DNA from: Enterococcus sp. MMGLQ5-1
GTDB taxonomy: Bacteria; Bacillota; Bacilli; Lactobacillales; Streptococcaceae
Direction: 5' to 3'
DNA length: 64,000 bases
NCBI RefSeq assembly: GCF_013155265.1
Contig: NZ_JABJXU010000001.1
Span: 424,144 to 488,143, forward strand
Of this stretch, positions 53,022 to 64,000 are shown in pieces; within the stretch, counting starts at the first letter, position 1; every line of letters starts with the position of its first letter. The translations under genes were made by a program, and so were the position numbers. The notes under the pieces were generated by a model. That model was not told the DNA's origin. It saw only the letters and a list, made by a program, of their open reading frames with translations, and searched no databases.

Positions 53022-54596
53022 ATGAAAATAATAGCATTAGATATTGATCAGTATCGGGTTGGGATATCTACTCCTAGCTATGAGGCTGTTTTCAGTTCTC
53101 AATACTCAGAGGTAACTAATAATAATTGGAAATTTCATCTATTAAAGCATGTCTTAACTGATCAAGAATTAACCGAGATTCAGTTAACTGAAGCAAGTGA
53201 AGTAATGAATTGGGGTAATAAGAAGCTCACCAGTAAAAGAGTTGAGACCTATAAAGATTTTGGAGATGTTTTAGCTAATTTAGGCAGTTTAGAAACCGTA
53301 AATTTGATTCGTACGGTTATTTCCTATTTAGCAAGACGCCAACGAGAATTATTTGATGTGCAGGACGATTATAATTTGAAATGTGCTCTAGCGATAGCGG
53401 TTTCATCAGAAAAGCTTTCTGAGTTAAAGGGACTTGAGGCGCAATTTAGAGGTGGATTTAGTGTAAAGATTAATGGTCTTCAATATCAGATTGATATCGA
53501 GGCGGTTACCTTTGTACCCAAAACGTTTAGTGCTTTATTAGAAACAGCTAATCCAACTTATTTTATCCAAGAGGATGAGCTTAGCGTGTTAGATGGTATC
53601 AATTATATTGTTGATTTTAATGATCATTATCTTGACCTCAATGTTTATGATAACGGAGAACTAATTAATAATACTCATTTTTCAGATGGTTTATACGAAT
53701 TTGCATCACAGGTTAATAAGAAGTATCGCAGTGAGGCTGAGCGAGCAAATTTACAAATCGTTGAAATTGATAATGATATGATTTATCAATTGATTGTGAA
53801 CCAGAATTCTAATGATCAATATATTCTTTCTATTAATGAAAAGCAAAAGGTGGATCTGTCAGAGGCGATTGGTGAGGTTTCTCAACAATTAACAAAGAAA
53901 ATCCTTTCATATTTAAATCAGGACTCGGACATTCATTTAGCAAATTTATTTTTAATTAGAGATTTGAATAAAGGCTTAATAATCCAAGATATATTGGATG
54001 ATTTTTTACAGCAATTTAAATTAAAAAGTAAAAAAATGAATAATAAGGATGCTAGAGGTGCTTATTTATTCGGACTTTTATACTTAGGTGATAAGCAAAA
54101 TCATTCAGCAGAAACAATAGAGGAGACTTCGCAAGCAGTATCTGAACTAAATCCAGATTCTAAATTGGCGACCGCTGAAGCGGGTAACGATAATGAATTA
54201 GGTAAAGATAGCGAAGAGAAGGCGATAGATTTGGAAGCTGCTTCGTTAAGGGCTAGTGATGATATAGAAGTAAATCGTGATGATTTATCAGCTGATCAAA
54301 GCAATAATGAAATCGTATTATCTGAATCGGATTTAGAGGTTGCTGACACAAATGCTGAAGAGTCTGAAGCGCTGATAATTAAGGCAGAACAGAGTGATAT
54401 CTCAGTATTGGAAGCCGATATTTTTGAATATAGCGAGAACCTTTCCACCAGTGCAAATGTTAGTGAAGGTTTGAAGTCAACATCTGAAATAGATGCTGAG
54501 GTAGATGTTATTAATACATCTGAAATTGAAGAAGTATTAGTGAAGCAATCAGAATTTTTGAACACGATACTTTTTGATTCGGATGAACTGAACTAA
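53022..54596 (+). CDS. Degenerate actin-like (ParM/Alp-like) protein with acidic tail
   Basis: A 524-residue protein not in a standard family to my eye. The order of blocks matches ParM-type actins. IIALDIDQYRVGI (residues 3-15) sits where the first phosphate loop should be. NYIVDFNDHYLDLNVYDNGE (194-213) matches the second phosphate loop region. DARGAYLFGLLYL near residue 350 matches the ANxRG C-terminal helix. The glycines and Asp that bind ATP are mostly replaced, so nucleotide binding is doubtful. From about residue 365 the tail is acidic and Ser-rich. ATG 53022 is nine bases after AGAAAGG; the TTG at 53013 is too close. The adhesin gene starts 29 bp later, suggesting a shared transcript. 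Confidence 0.45.
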   Translation: MKIIALDIDQYRVGISTPSYEAVFSSQYSEVTNNNWKFHLLKHVLTDQELTEIQLTEASEVMNWGNKKLTSKRVETYKDFGDVLANLGSLETVNLIRTVISYLARRQRELFDVQDDYNLKCALAIAVSSEKLSELKGLEAQFRGGFSVKINGLQYQIDIEAVTFVPKTFSALLETANPTYFIQEDELSVLDGINYIVDFNDHYLDLNVYDNGELINNTHFSDGLYEFASQVNKKYRSEAERANLQIVEIDNDMIYQLIVNQNSNDQYILSINEKQKVDLSEAIGEVSQQLTKKILSYLNQDSDIHLANLFLIRDLNKGLIIQDILDDFLQQFKLKSKKMNNKDARGAYLFGLLYLGDKQNHSAETIEETSQAVSELNPDSKLATAEAGNDNELGKDSEEKAIDLEAASLRASDDIEVNRDDLSADQSNNEIVLSESDLEVADTNAEESEALIIKAEQSDISVLEADIFEYSENLSTSANVSEGLKSTSEIDAEVDVINTSEIEEVLVKQSEFLNTILFDSDELN

Positions 54597-54625
54597 TGAA
54601 ATAGTGAAAAAAGGAGATTGAATTA

Positions 54626-57600
54626 GTGAGTAAGAAAAATGTCTTGAAAAATTTATTTAATTCAAACAAACGCGAGCATTACAAGATGCATAAGAGCGGG
54701 AAACAATGGGTTTTCACAATGATTACGGCGTCTAGTGGTATCCTTGGAGGTTACGCAGTTAGTGCTGAGGATGCTGGGAGTGATCAGTTAAATCAAACTA
54801 AAGAGGCTAGCGATGAGGATGTCTTAGCCACTCAGGATCAGGCAACGATCCCTTCCACTACACAAACAACAGATGATTCTTCTGGTAATGAGAAATCTAA
54901 TGATTTTATCAATCAATATATGTCACTTAGAGCAGGTGATATTTCACAGATTAATGTGGCTACTGATCCTGATGCAGGGCGGAGTGATTTTGATAGTGCT
55001 ATTAATAATGATACTCCAGTTCAAACTCCAACTTCAGTTCAAGTTGCTACACCTGATCAAGTTACTAACAAGCTAAATTACAAACAGCAGGCAATTGCGA
55101 ATGGTACATATGCTAATGTTACTGATTGGGCAACTTTAAAAACTGCTTACAGCAATAATGCCATTACTTACATTGACATAACAAGTGATTTTTCGGCTGC
55201 AACGAATGTTGCAACACGTGACTTGGGATGGCGTCAAAATCCTGTAATAATTGATGGTAATGGTCATACAGTTAATATGGCGGGCGCTGCATTTAATGTT
55301 GGAACGTCTTCAACTGCTCGTGGCTCTGTATTTACAATTACTGATATTAATTTAGTACATTGGCAAAGCGGTACTTTGTCTGGTGATTCAGGAGCTGGTA
55401 ATGCTGATGGTGTAATTGACTCACGTAACGCAACAGGTGGCTATGGCTACTGGACTTATAATATCAATAATGTAGTTTTAAATGGACGTGATGGGGTTTC
55501 GGGTACTGATGACGCTTATCAACCACGTCGTCTATTAGATGCGGAAGACAGTAATGTTGTGTTCTCAGGTACAGTAATTGCTAACTGTAAACAAGAGTTG
55601 ACTCAGATTGGTAAAGTTAATATTGCTAATGGTGCGCACGTTGAATTAAACCGTACTGTGGGTACAACGGGCTATTCCATGTTCTATTTCATGGCAATTC
55701 GAGGGGATAATGCCAGTGATACAGGTTATGATCATTTATTTACAGTTGGTGATGGCGCTGAAATTGTAGGTAATGAGTTAAGCACCTATACTGGTAATAA
55801 TTATCCATTAGTATACTACGGCTTCAATGGAATAAATGTAGGTGATAATGTCAACTGGAAACAAGATGGATTCCAAATGCTCTTGGATTTCAGTCGATAT
55901 GCTGGTTCACAATCCAGTAATCGTACAGCAACTTTTGGCCAGAATTTAAATATGACAGCTACACGTACAGTTGGAGCAAATTCTTTAACTGCAGCAAATA
56001 GTTCTACTGTAACTTTTAATGCAGGAACTGTACTGGATCTACAACAATGGAATAATAACTCAGTTGTAAATGTGACCACTGGTTCTACTGTTCAATTTGT
56101 TTCGCCTAAAAAACTTCATATTGCCCGTTTAGCAGCTAATACTGGTGCAGTTGTAGGTGGAAACATATTTAGTATTGCTGGAACTGGTAAGTTTACGATG
56201 AATAATTCATTGATTTCGACTTGGTCAGGTACAGATAGTCAAGCTGCCAATCCTTCTGGAACAAATACAGCCAAATTTACTAAATTGTCTGTTGGTAGCA
56301 GTGCTGCCAATACGACTATCACAGATACAGCCGGTAATACCACATCTTCTCCGGCCATTATTCAATTTGGCGGCTCTGGAACACGAGAATTATCAACCAA
56401 TGCAATTGATCCAGGCACAGTTAAGCTAAATTATATTAATCAAAATGGAGACAAGATTAAAACCATTGACTTGCCAATTGACAAAGAGAATAACTACATT
56501 GGACAATTTATTCAGTTGAAAGATAAAGCTTATGCAGTTGATAATATGCCAGCAAATTATATGTGGGCGCTCGCGAGTCAGGTTCTTCCTTCTGCTAAAA
56601 CTGATGCACAAAGTGGTGGAGATTCTACAACTACTAATGACAACGGTGATGAGTATGGACAAGCCAATGTAGCAATTGTGCCGATGGAGGGTACAGAATT
56701 TACATATAATATTTATGTATATGGTGTGGCTAACTCGAATGTGAAGTATCAATACGTTGATACTAAAACCGGGAATGTTGTTGCCTCTGATTATGTAGAT
56801 GCAGGTAAAGAAGCTTCTGGAACAGAATTAGAACCAGCAAACTATGGTAATACGATTGATTGGACAGATAAATATTATACTGAAACTGTCGTTCCTTCGG
56901 GTTATCGTTATGTTACAGGAAGTGATTTAGATGGTAAAACTCAGCCAACTAATACGACGGTTGGTACTGATGCCGTACTAGAAACAATCTATGTAACTGG
57001 TGCTGTTCAAACTGTTAATGTTACTTTTGAGAATGCAGATGGGACACCGTTAGTTGACCAAGTTGCTACTGCTTCTATCAACAGAACATCGGGTGATTCG
57101 ATGACTCAAGCAGAGCTTGTTGAAGGTTTAATCACTCAAAAGGGTTATCACGCAAGTTCTAGTCTTGATGATGCGTTTACGTTTGACTCCACAGACAATG
57201 GTCAGTCAGCAACGGACAGTGAACCTCAAAGCTTAACTGTTAAGCTTTATCCAGATTATCAATTGGCGGGTGTTATTTCAGATAATTCACCAACCACTAA
57301 TCCATCAGACGGTTCAAGCTATACGCAGTTACCAGCAACGGTTACAGAAGGCTCATTTGCTACTGCGGGTGTTTCTAATGGCACGTTAGCGTTACCAGTT
57401 TCTGATGCTGATTTAGCAAGAAATGGCTTTATCTACACTGTTCAAGGTCCTGATGGTAAAAACTATGCTAATTTAGCAGATGCGCTTGCAGCAAATAGTA
57501 AATATGATACAACAAGTAATGGCCCATCAACGACAGATAGTTCACCTCAAGGCTTTAAGGTAATTTATGAGGAAGATCCAGTATCTGCATCAACATCAAC

Positions 57601-60600
57601 ATCAACATCAGAATCTATTTCTACATCAACATCAATCTCTGATTCTACTAGTGGCAGTATTAGTACTTCAACTTCGGAAAGTATCTCTAATAGTACAAGT
57701 ATTAGTGATTCAGATAGTATAAGTATTAGTGATTCTATTTCAAATAGTGGGTCACAAAGTACTAGTACGAGTGTTTCGGATAGTGATAGTGTAAGTGTTT
57801 CAGATAGTATTTCTAATTCCGATTCTCTTTCGATTTCGGTAAGTGACAGTGTTTCTAACTCAGAATCATTATCGATTTCTGTTTCAGAAAGTGATAGTCG
57901 TTCTATTTCAGAAGATAGTTCCAATGAAAGTGAAAGTGAAAGCAAGAGTAAGAGTACAAGTGAATCGAATTCGACAAGTACAAGCACAAGTGAAAGTGAG
58001 AGTATAAGCGAATCTATTTCAACAAGCACTAGCGATAGTACGAGTGCAAGTGAAAGTACGAGCACAAGTGAATCGACTTCAACGAGCGATAGCGATAGTA
58101 CGAGCGCAAGTGAAAGCAACAGCACAAGTGAATCGACTTCAACAAGTGATAGCGATAGTACTAGCATAAGTGAAAGTACGAGCACAAGTGAATCGACTTC
58201 AACAAGTGATAGCGATAGTACGAGCATAAGTGAAAGTACGAGCACAAGTGAATCGACTTCAACGAGCGATAGCGATAGTACAAGCGCAAGTGAAAGTACG
58301 AGCACAAGTGAATCGACCTCAACGAGCGATAGCGATAGTACGAGTGCAAGTGAAAGTACGAGCACAAGTGAATCGACTTCAACGAGCGATAGCGATAGTA
58401 CGAGTGCAAGTGAAAGTACGAGCACAAGTGAATCGAGCTCAACGAGCGATAGCGATAGTACGAGCATAAGTGAAAGCAACAGCACAAGTGAATCGACTTC
58501 AACAAGTGATAGCGATTCCGCTTCAACCAGCACAAGCATCAGTAATAGCGAAAGCACAAGCTTAAGTACGAGTGTGAGTGATTCGTCATCAATTAGTACA
58601 AGTACAAGCGATAGTGCTGCGTCAGAAAGTACAAGTATTAGTAATAGCGAAAGCTCGAGTGCCAGTGCCAGTGATTCCGCTTCAACCAGTGCAAGCATTA
58701 GTACAAGTACAAGCGATAGTGATTCCGCTTCAACCAGCACAAGCATCAGTAACAGTGATAGCTCAAGTGTCAGTGGTAGTGATTCTGCTTCGACTAGCTC
58801 AAGTATTAGTACAAGTACGAGCGTAAGTACAAGCGATAGCGATTCCGCTTCAACCAGTACAAGCATCAGTAACAGTGATAGCTCAAGTGTCAGTGGTAGT
58901 GATTCTGCTTCAACCAGTGCAAGTATTAGTACAAGTACGAGCGTAAGTACAAGTGATAGCGATTCCGCTTCAACTAGCACAAGCATCAGCAATAGTGATA
59001 GCTCAAGTGTCAGTGGTAGTGATTCCGCTTCGACTAGCTCAAGTGTAAGCGAAAGCTCGAGTGCCAGTGCCAGCGATTCCACTTCAACTAGCTCAAGTAT
59101 TAGTACAAGTACGAGCGTAAGTACAAGTGTGAGTGATTCCGCTTCAACTAGCACAAGCATCAGCAATAGTGATAGCTCAAGTGTCAGTGGTAGTGATTCT
59201 GCTTCAACAAGCGCAAGTGTCAGCGAAAGCTCGAGTGCTAGTGCCAGCGATTCCGCTTCAACTAGCGCAAGTATTAGTACAAGTACAAGCGTAAGTACAA
59301 GTGTGAGTGATTCCGCTTCAACCAGCACCAGCATCAGTAATAGTGATAGCTCAAGTCTTAGTGGAAGTGATTCTGCTTCGACAAGCGCAAGTGTCAGCGA
59401 AAGCTCGAGTGCTAGTGCCAGCGATTCCGCTTCAACAAGCGCAAGTATTAGTACAAGTACAAGCGTAAGTACAAGTGTGAGTGATTCCGCTTCAACTAGC
59501 ACAAGCATCAGTAATAGTGATAGCTCAAGTGTCAGTGGAAGTGATTCCGCTTCGACTAGCTCAAGTATTAGTACAAGTACGAGCGTAAGTACAAGCGATA
59601 GCGATTCCGCTTCAAACAGCACAAGCATCAGTAATAGCGAAAGCTCGAGTGCCAGTGCCAGTGATTCCGCTTCAACCAGTGCAAGTATTAGTACAAGTAC
59701 AAGCGTAAGCACAAGTGTGAGTGATTCGTCATCAATTAGTACAAGTACAAGCGATAGTGCTGCGTCAGAAAGTACAAGTATTAGTAATAGCGAAAGCTCG
59801 AGTGCCAGTGCCAGCGATTCTGCTTCAACCAGTTCAAGTATTAGTACAAGTACGAGCGTAAGTACAAGTGTGAGTGATTCCGCTTCAACCAGCACAAGCA
59901 TCAGTAATAGTGATAGCTCAAGTGTCAGTGGTAGTGATTCTGCTTCAACTAGCTCAAGTATTAGTACAAGTACAAGCTTAAGTACGAGTGTGAGTGATTC
60001 GTCATCAATTAGTACAAGTACAAGCGATAGTGCTGCGTCAGAAAGTACAAGTATTAGTAATAGCGAAAGCACAAGCTTAAGTACAAGTGTGAGTGATTCA
60101 TCATCAATCAGCACAAGCATTAGTAATAGTGATAGCTCAAGTGTTAGTGGTAGTGATTCCACTTCAACAAGTGCAAGCATTAGTACAAGCACAAGCTTAA
60201 GTACAAGTGTGAGTGATTCGTCATCAATCAGCACAAGTATCAGTAACAGCGAAAGCACAAGCTTAAGCACAAGTATTAGTGATTCCGCTTCAACCAGCAC
60301 AAGCATCAGCAATAGTGATAGCTCAAGTGTTAGTGTTAGTGATTCTGCTTCGACTAGCGCAAGTGTAAGCGAAAGCTCGAGTGCTAGTGCCAGCGATTCC
60401 GCTTCAACTAGCGCAAGTATTAGTACAAGTACAAGCGTAAGTACAAGTGTGAGTGATTCCGCTTCAACCAGCACAAGCATCAGCAATAGTGATAGCTCAA
60501 GTGTCAGTGGTAGTGATTCTGCTTCAACTAGCGCAAGTATTAGTACAAGCACAAGCTTAAGTACAAGCGTGAGTGATTCGTCATCAATTAGTACAAGCAA

Positions 60601-63600
60601 TAGTAATAGTGACAGTTCAAGTGTTAGTGGTAGTGATTCTGCTTCAACTAGCGCAAGTATTAGTACAAGCACAAGCGTAAGTACAAGTGTTAGTGATTCG
60701 TCATCAATTAGCACAAGCATCAGTAATAGCGATAGCTCAAGTGTCAGTGGTAGTGATTCCGCTTCAACTAGCGCAAGTATTAGTACAAGTACAAGCGTAA
60801 GTACAAGTGTGAGTGATTCCGCTTCAACCAGCACAAGCATCAGCAATAGTGATAGCTCAAGTGTTAGTGGTAGTGATTCTGCTTCGACAAGTGCAAGCAT
60901 TAGTACAAGCACAAGCGTAAGTACGAGTGTGAGTGATTCTGCTTCAACAAGTACGAGCGTAAGCAACAGTGCTGCGTCAGAAAGTACAAGTATTAGTAAT
61001 AGCGAAAGCACAAGCTTAAGTACAAGTATTAGTGATTCGTCATCAATTAGCACGAGCATCAGTAATAGTGATAGCTCGAGTGTTAGTGGAAGTGATTCTG
61101 CTTCAACTAGCGCAAGTATTAGTACAAGTACAAGCTTAAGTACAAGTGTGAGTGATTCCGCTTCAACCAGCACAATCATCAGCAATAGTGATAGCTCAAG
61201 TCTTAGTGGAAGTGATTCTGCTTCAACTAGCTCAAGTATTAGTACAAGTACGAGCGTAAGTACAAGTGATAGCGATTCCGCTTCAACGAGCACAAGCATC
61301 AGTAATAGTGATAGCTCAAGTGTCAGTGGTAGTGATTCTGCTTCAACTAGTTCAAGTATTAGTACAAGTACGAGCGTAAGTACAAGTGTGAGTGATTCCG
61401 CTTCAACCAGCACAAGCATCAGTAATAGTGATAGCTCAAGTGTTAGTGGTAGTGATTCTGCTTCAACTAGCTCAAGTATTAGTACAAGTACAAGCGTAAG
61501 TACAAGTGTGAGTGATTCCGCTTCAACCAGCACGAGCATCAGTAATAGTGATAGCTCAAGTGTCAGTGGTAGTGATTCCGCTTCGACTAGCTCAAGTGTA
61601 AGCGAAAGCTCGAGTGCCAGTGCCAGCGATTCCGCTTCAACTAGCTCAAGTATTAGTACAAGTACGAGCGTAAGTACAAGTGTGAGTGATTCCGCTTCAA
61701 CCAGCACAAGCATCAGTAATAGCGAAAGCACAAGCTTAAGTACAAGTATTAGTGATTCGTCATCAATTAGCACAAGTATCAGTAATAGTGATAGCTCAAG
61801 TCTAAGTGGTAGTGATTCCGCTTCGACAAGTGCAAGTATTAGTACAAGCACAAGCTTAAGTACAAGTGGTAGTGATTCTGCTTCAACAAGTACGAGCGTA
61901 AGCAACAGTGCTGCGTCAGAAAGTACAAGTATTAGTAATAGCGCAAGCACAAGCTTAAGTACAAGTGGTAGTGATTCGTCATCAACAAGTACGAGCGTAA
62001 GCAACAGTGCTGCATCAGAAAGTACAAGTATTAGTAATAGCGCAAGCACAAGCTTAAGTACGAGTGTGAGTGATTCGTCATCAATTAGCACAAGCATCAG
62101 TAATAGTGATAGCTCAAGTCTTAGTGGTAGTGATTCTGCTTCGACAAGTGCAAGTATCAGTACAAGTACGAGTGTAAGTACGAGTGTGAGTGATTCATCA
62201 TCAATCAGCACAAGCATCAGTAATAGCGAGAGCTCAAGTGTCAGTGGTAGTGACTCTGCTTCAACTAGCGCAAGTATTAGTACAAGTACAAGCGTAAGTA
62301 CAAGTGTGAGTGATTCGTCATCAATTAGCACAAGCATCAGTAATAGTGATAGCTCAAGTCTAAGTGGAAGTGATTCTGCTTCAACTAGCGCAAGTATTAG
62401 TACAAGTACAAGCGTAAGTACAAGTGTGAGTGATTCGTCATCAATTAGCACAAGCATCAGTAATAGTGATAGCTCAAGTCTTAGTGGTAGTGATTCTGCT
62501 TCGACAAGTGCAAGTATCAGTACAAGTACGAGTGTAAGTACGAGTGTGAGTGATTCATCATCAACAAGTACGAGCGTAAGCAACAGTGCTGCATCAGAAA
62601 GTACAAGTATTAGTAATAGCGAAAGCACAAGCTTAAGTACAAGTATTAGTGATTCGTCATCAATTAGTACAAGCAATAGTAATAGTGACAGCTCAAGTGT
62701 TAGTGGTAGTGACTCTGCTTCAACTAGCGCAAGTATTAGTACAAGCACTAGCGTAAGTACAAGTGTGAGTGATTCGTCATCAATTAGTACAAGCAATAGT
62801 AACAGCAATAGCACAAGCTTAAGCACAAGTGTGAGTGATTCATCATCAGCAAGTACAAGCATCAGTAATAGTGATAGCTCAAGTCTAAGTGGTAGTGATT
62901 CTGCTTCAACTAGCGCAAGTATTAGTACAAGTACAAGCTTAAGTACAAGTGTGAGTGATTCATCATCAATCAGCACAAGCATCAGTAATAGCGATAGCTC
63001 AAGTGTCAGTGGTAGTGACTCTGCTTCAACTAGCGCAAGTATTAGTACAAGTACAAGCGTAAGTACAAGTGTGAGTGATTCGTCATCAACAAGTACGAGC
63101 GTAAGCAACAGTGCTGCATCAGAAAGTACAAGTATTAGTAATAGCGAAAGCACAAGCTTAAGCACAAGTATTAGTGATTCATCATCAATCAGCACAAGCA
63201 TCAGTAATAGTGATAGCTCAAGTCTAAGTGGTAGTGATTCTGCTTCGACAAGTGCAAGTATCAGTACAAGTACGAGCGTAAGTACGAGTGTGAGTGATTC
63301 GTCATCAATCAGTACAAGCAATAGTAACAGCGAAAGCACAAGCTTAAGTACAAGTATTAGTGATTCATCATCAACAAGTACGAGCGTAAGCAACAGTGCT
63401 GCATCAGAAAGTACAAGTATTAGTAATAGCGAAAGCACAAGCTTAAGTACAAGTGTGAGTGATTCGTCATCAATTAGTACAAGCAATAGTAACAGCGATA
63501 GCACAAGCTTAAGCACAAGTATTAGTGATTCATCATCAATCAGCACAAGCATCAGTAATAGTGATAGCTCAAGTCTAAGTGGAAGTGATTCTGCTTCAAC

Positions 63601-64000
63601 TAGCGCAAGTATTAGTACAAGTACAAGCTTAAGTACAAGTGTGAGTGATTCGTCATCAATCAGTACAAGCAATAGTAACAGCGAAAGCACAAGCTTAAGT
63701 ACAAGTATTAGTGATTCATCATCAACAAGTACGAGCGTAAGCAACAGTGCTGCATCAGAAAGTACAAGTATTAGTAATAGCGAAAGCACAAGCTTAAGTA
63801 CGAGTGTGAGTGATTCGTCATCAATCAGTACAAGCAATAGTAACAGCGAAAGCACAAGCTTAAGTACAAGTATTAGTGATTCATCATCAACAAGTACGAG
63901 CGTAAGCAACAGTGCTGCATCAGAAAGTACAAGTATTAGTAATAGCGAAAGCACAAGCTTAAGTACGAGTGTGAGTGATTCGTCATCAATTAGTACAAGC
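54626..64000 (+). CDS. Giant serine-rich-repeat surface adhesin (3' end beyond window)
   Basis: GTG 54626, after AAGGAG, opens a frame that runs without a stop to the window end: 3125 codons so far. The N-terminus carries a KxYKxGKxW-type signal ([16 protein letters not shown], then a hydrophobic stretch ending AVSAED), the export signal of SRR glycoproteins sent through SecA2/SecY2. Residues about 150-650 form an asparagine-rich beta-rich, pectate-lyase-like region ([22 protein letters not shown]). Two MucBP-like blocks follow ([16 protein letters not shown] near 705; [16 protein letters not shown] near 797). From about residue 988 the protein is Ser-x repeats only. A C-terminal LPxTG anchor and glycosyltransferase genes would lie beyond the window. 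Confidence 0.93.
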   Translation, partial: MSKKNVLKNLFNSNKREHYKMHKSGKQWVFTMITASSGILGGYAVSAEDAGSDQLNQTKEASDEDVLATQDQATIPSTTQTTDDSSGNEKSNDFINQYMSLRAGDISQINVATDPDAGRSDFDSAINNDTPVQTPTSVQVATPDQVTNKLNYKQQAIANGTYANVTDWATLKTAYSNNAITYIDITSDFSAATNVATRDLGWRQNPVIIDGNGHTVNMAGAAFNVGTSSTARGSVFTITDINLVHWQSGTLSGDSGAGNADGVIDSRNATGGYGYWTYNINNVVLNGRDGVSGTDDAYQPRRLLDAEDSNVVFSGTVIANCKQELTQIGKVNIANGAHVELNRTVGTTGYSMFYFMAIRGDNASDTGYDHLFTVGDGAEIVGNELSTYTGNNYPLVYYGFNGINVGDNVNWKQDGFQMLLDFSRYAGSQSSNRTATFGQNLNMTATRTVGANSLTAANSSTVTFNAGTVLDLQQWNNNSVVNVTTGSTVQFVSPKKLHIARLAANTGAVVGGNIFSIAGTGKFTMNNSLISTWSGTDSQAANPSGTNTAKFTKLSVGSSAANTTITDTAGNTTSSPAIIQFGGSGTRELSTNAIDPGTVKLNYINQNGDKIKTIDLPIDKENNYIGQFIQLKDKAYAVDNMPANYMWALASQVLPSAKTDAQSGGDSTTTNDNGDEYGQANVAIVPMEGTEFTYNIYVYGVANSNVKYQYVDTKTGNVVASDYVDAGKEASGTELEPANYGNTIDWTDKYYTETVVPSGYRYVTGSDLDGKTQPTNTTVGTDAVLETIYVTGAVQTVNVTFENADGTPLVDQVATASINRTSGDSMTQAELVEGLITQKGYHASSSLDDAFTFDSTDNGQSATDSEPQSLTVKLYPDYQLAGVISDNSPTTNPSDGSSYTQLPATVTEGSFATAGVSNGTLALPVSDADLARNGFIYTVQGPDGKNYANLADALAANSKYDTTSNGPSTTDSSPQGFKVIYEEDPVSASTSTSTSESISTSTSISDSTSGSISTSTSESISNSTSISDSDSISISDSISNSGSQSTSTSVSDSDSVSVSDSISNSDSLSISVSDSVSNSESLSISVSESDSRSISEDSSNESESESKSKSTSESNSTSTSTSESESISESISTSTSDSTSASESTSTSESTSTSDSDSTSASESNSTSESTSTSDSDSTSISESTSTSESTSTSDSDSTSISESTSTSESTSTSDSDSTSASESTSTSESTSTSDSDSTSASESTSTSESTSTSDSDSTSASESTSTSESSSTSDSDSTSISESNSTSESTSTSDSDSASTSTSISNSESTSLSTSVSDSSSISTSTSDSAASESTSISNSESSSASASDSASTSASISTSTSDSDSASTSTSISNSDSSSVSGSDSASTSSSISTSTSVSTSDSDSASTSTSISNSDSSSVSGSDSASTSASISTSTSVSTSDSDSASTSTSISNSDSSSVSGSDSASTSSSVSESSSASASDSTSTSSSISTSTSVSTSVSDSASTSTSISNSDSSSVSGSDSASTSASVSESSSASASDSASTSASISTSTSVSTSVSDSASTSTSISNSDSSSLSGSDSASTSASVSESSSASASDSASTSASISTSTSVSTSVSDSASTSTSISNSDSSSVSGSDSASTSSSISTSTSVSTSDSDSASNSTSISNSESSSASASDSASTSASISTSTSVSTSVSDSSSISTSTSDSAASESTSISNSESSSASASDSASTSSSISTSTSVSTSVSDSASTSTSISNSDSSSVSGSDSASTSSSISTSTSLSTSVSDSSSISTSTSDSAASESTSISNSESTSLSTSVSDSSSISTSISNSDSSSVSGSDSTSTSASISTSTSLSTSVSDSSSISTSISNSESTSLSTSISDSASTSTSISNSDSSSVSVSDSASTSASVSESSSASASDSASTSASISTSTSVSTSVSDSASTSTSISNSDSSSVSGSDSASTSASISTSTSLSTSVSDSSSISTSNSNSDSSSVSGSDSASTSASISTSTSVSTSVSDSSSISTSISNSDSSSVSGSDSASTSASISTSTSVSTSVSDSASTSTSISNSDSSSVSGSDSASTSASISTSTSVSTSVSDSASTSTSVSNSAASESTSISNSESTSLSTSISDSSSISTSISNSDSSSVSGSDSASTSASISTSTSLSTSVSDSASTSTIISNSDSSSLSGSDSASTSSSISTSTSVSTSDSDSASTSTSISNSDSSSVSGSDSASTSSSISTSTSVSTSVSDSASTSTSISNSDSSSVSGSDSASTSSSISTSTSVSTSVSDSASTSTSISNSDSSSVSGSDSASTSSSVSESSSASASDSASTSSSISTSTSVSTSVSDSASTSTSISNSESTSLSTSISDSSSISTSISNSDSSSLSGSDSASTSASISTSTSLSTSGSDSASTSTSVSNSAASESTSISNSASTSLSTSGSDSSSTSTSVSNSAASESTSISNSASTSLSTSVSDSSSISTSISNSDSSSLSGSDSASTSASISTSTSVSTSVSDSSSISTSISNSESSSVSGSDSASTSASISTSTSVSTSVSDSSSISTSISNSDSSSLSGSDSASTSASISTSTSVSTSVSDSSSISTSISNSDSSSLSGSDSASTSASISTSTSVSTSVSDSSSTSTSVSNSAASESTSISNSESTSLSTSISDSSSISTSNSNSDSSSVSGSDSASTSASISTSTSVSTSVSDSSSISTSNSNSNSTSLSTSVSDSSSASTSISNSDSSSLSGSDSASTSASISTSTSLSTSVSDSSSISTSISNSDSSSVSGSDSASTSASISTSTSVSTSVSDSSSTSTSVSNSAASESTSISNSESTSLSTSISDSSSISTSISNSDSSSLSGSDSASTSASISTSTSVSTSVSDSSSISTSNSNSESTSLSTSISDSSSTSTSVSNSAASESTSISNSESTSLSTSVSDSSSISTSNSNSDSTSLSTSISDSSSISTSISNSDSSSLSGSDSASTSASISTSTSLSTSVSDSSSISTSNSNSESTSLSTSISDSSSTSTSVSNSAASESTSISNSESTSLSTSVSDSSSISTSNSNSESTSLSTSISDSSSTSTSVSNSAASESTSISNSESTSLSTSVSDSSSISTS
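57589..64000 (+). repeat. Serine-rich repeat region of the adhesin
   Basis: Over 6.4 kb of Ser-rich coding repeats continues past the window end. An early block (58021-58500) has eight 60-bp units coding [20 protein letters not shown] with small changes. Later (from about 58720) the higher-order unit is mostly 120 bp (40 residues), built from [20 protein letters not shown] and [13 protein letters not shown] modules. Frame is kept throughout. Confidence 0.93.

Noticed and set aside
54873..55076. A 67-codon Leu-rich frame in the adhesin gene
   Set aside because: It is an out-of-frame shadow inside the N-terminal domain of the adhesin.
57565..63954. A 2129-codon minus-strand open frame, Leu/Val-rich
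   Set aside because: It is the antisense of the Ser-x repeats. The codon repetition removes stops from this frame, there is no plausible start signal, and the plus strand has a real signal peptide and domain structure.

Overview
The window is a low-GC Gram-positive chromosome segment from a member of the Lactobacillales. Supporting signs are the AT-rich base composition, strong AGGAGG ribosome-binding sites, several GTG/TTG starts, LXG/DUF5085/DUF4176 type VII secretion cassettes, a KxYKxGKxW-type signal peptide on a serine-rich-repeat adhesin, and a stand-alone gyrB. Gene orders such as tatD-rnmV-rsmA, rnc-smc-cof-ftsY and dnaG-rpoD are compatible with Streptococcaceae or close relatives. 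I cannot name the genus.

Layout. 1-4100: the 3' end of pyrG, about 1.4 kb of tandem hairpin repeats, then tatD-rnmV-rsmA. 4290-11900: a niacin-type ECF S component, acylphosphatase, and rnc-smc-cof-ftsY. 11900-19570: a beta-propeller lactonase, an AI-2E family permease followed by a degenerate dehydroquinate-synthase-like protein, YpiA-like TPR and YpiB-like proteins, then acetolactate synthase and decarboxylase (acetoin production) behind a structured leader. 19600-24800: dnaG-rpoD and gyrB. 24800-30800: DUF368 permease, a sucrose hydrolase/regulator pair, a LysR regulator and a PLP sulfhydrylase. 30800-31690: rpsD with a structured leader.

31690-40170 looks like an old integrated island at the 3' end of rpsD. 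It is bounded by imperfect direct repeats of about 170 bp. A duplicated rpsD-end core lies on the left, and a decayed tyrosine-integrase tail sits just inside that edge. Its cargo is a GNAT acetyltransferase, decayed genes, and a type VII secretion LXG effector cassette: two small helical partners, an LXG protein with a glycine-zipper-like C-terminus, a membrane protein and DUF5085-type proteins. Candidate immunity genes follow (DUF443-like, a truncated DUF4176, and a small helical protein).

40280-45500: small-metabolism genes, including a MerR/carboxymuconolactone-decarboxylase pair with a textbook 19-bp-spacer promoter, more of the structured repeat family seen near pyrG, a DUF523/TudS-like protein, a maltose acetyltransferase-type protein and a TauE/SafE-DUF1634 pair. 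45570-52500: ilvD-ilvB-ilvN-ilvC-ilvA for branched-chain amino acids, with a near-perfect CodY box before ilvD and a weaker one before ilvC. 53000-64000: an apparent degenerate actin-fold (ParM/Alp-like) protein 29 bp upstream of a giant serine-rich-repeat surface protein that runs off the window after 3125 codons.

Most notable for follow-up: the actin-like gene coupled to the adhesin; the LXG cassette in an rpsD-linked island; the AroB-derived pseudoenzyme next to ypiA-ypiB; and a family of ~120-bp modules with conserved ends and co-varying stems at two distant loci.
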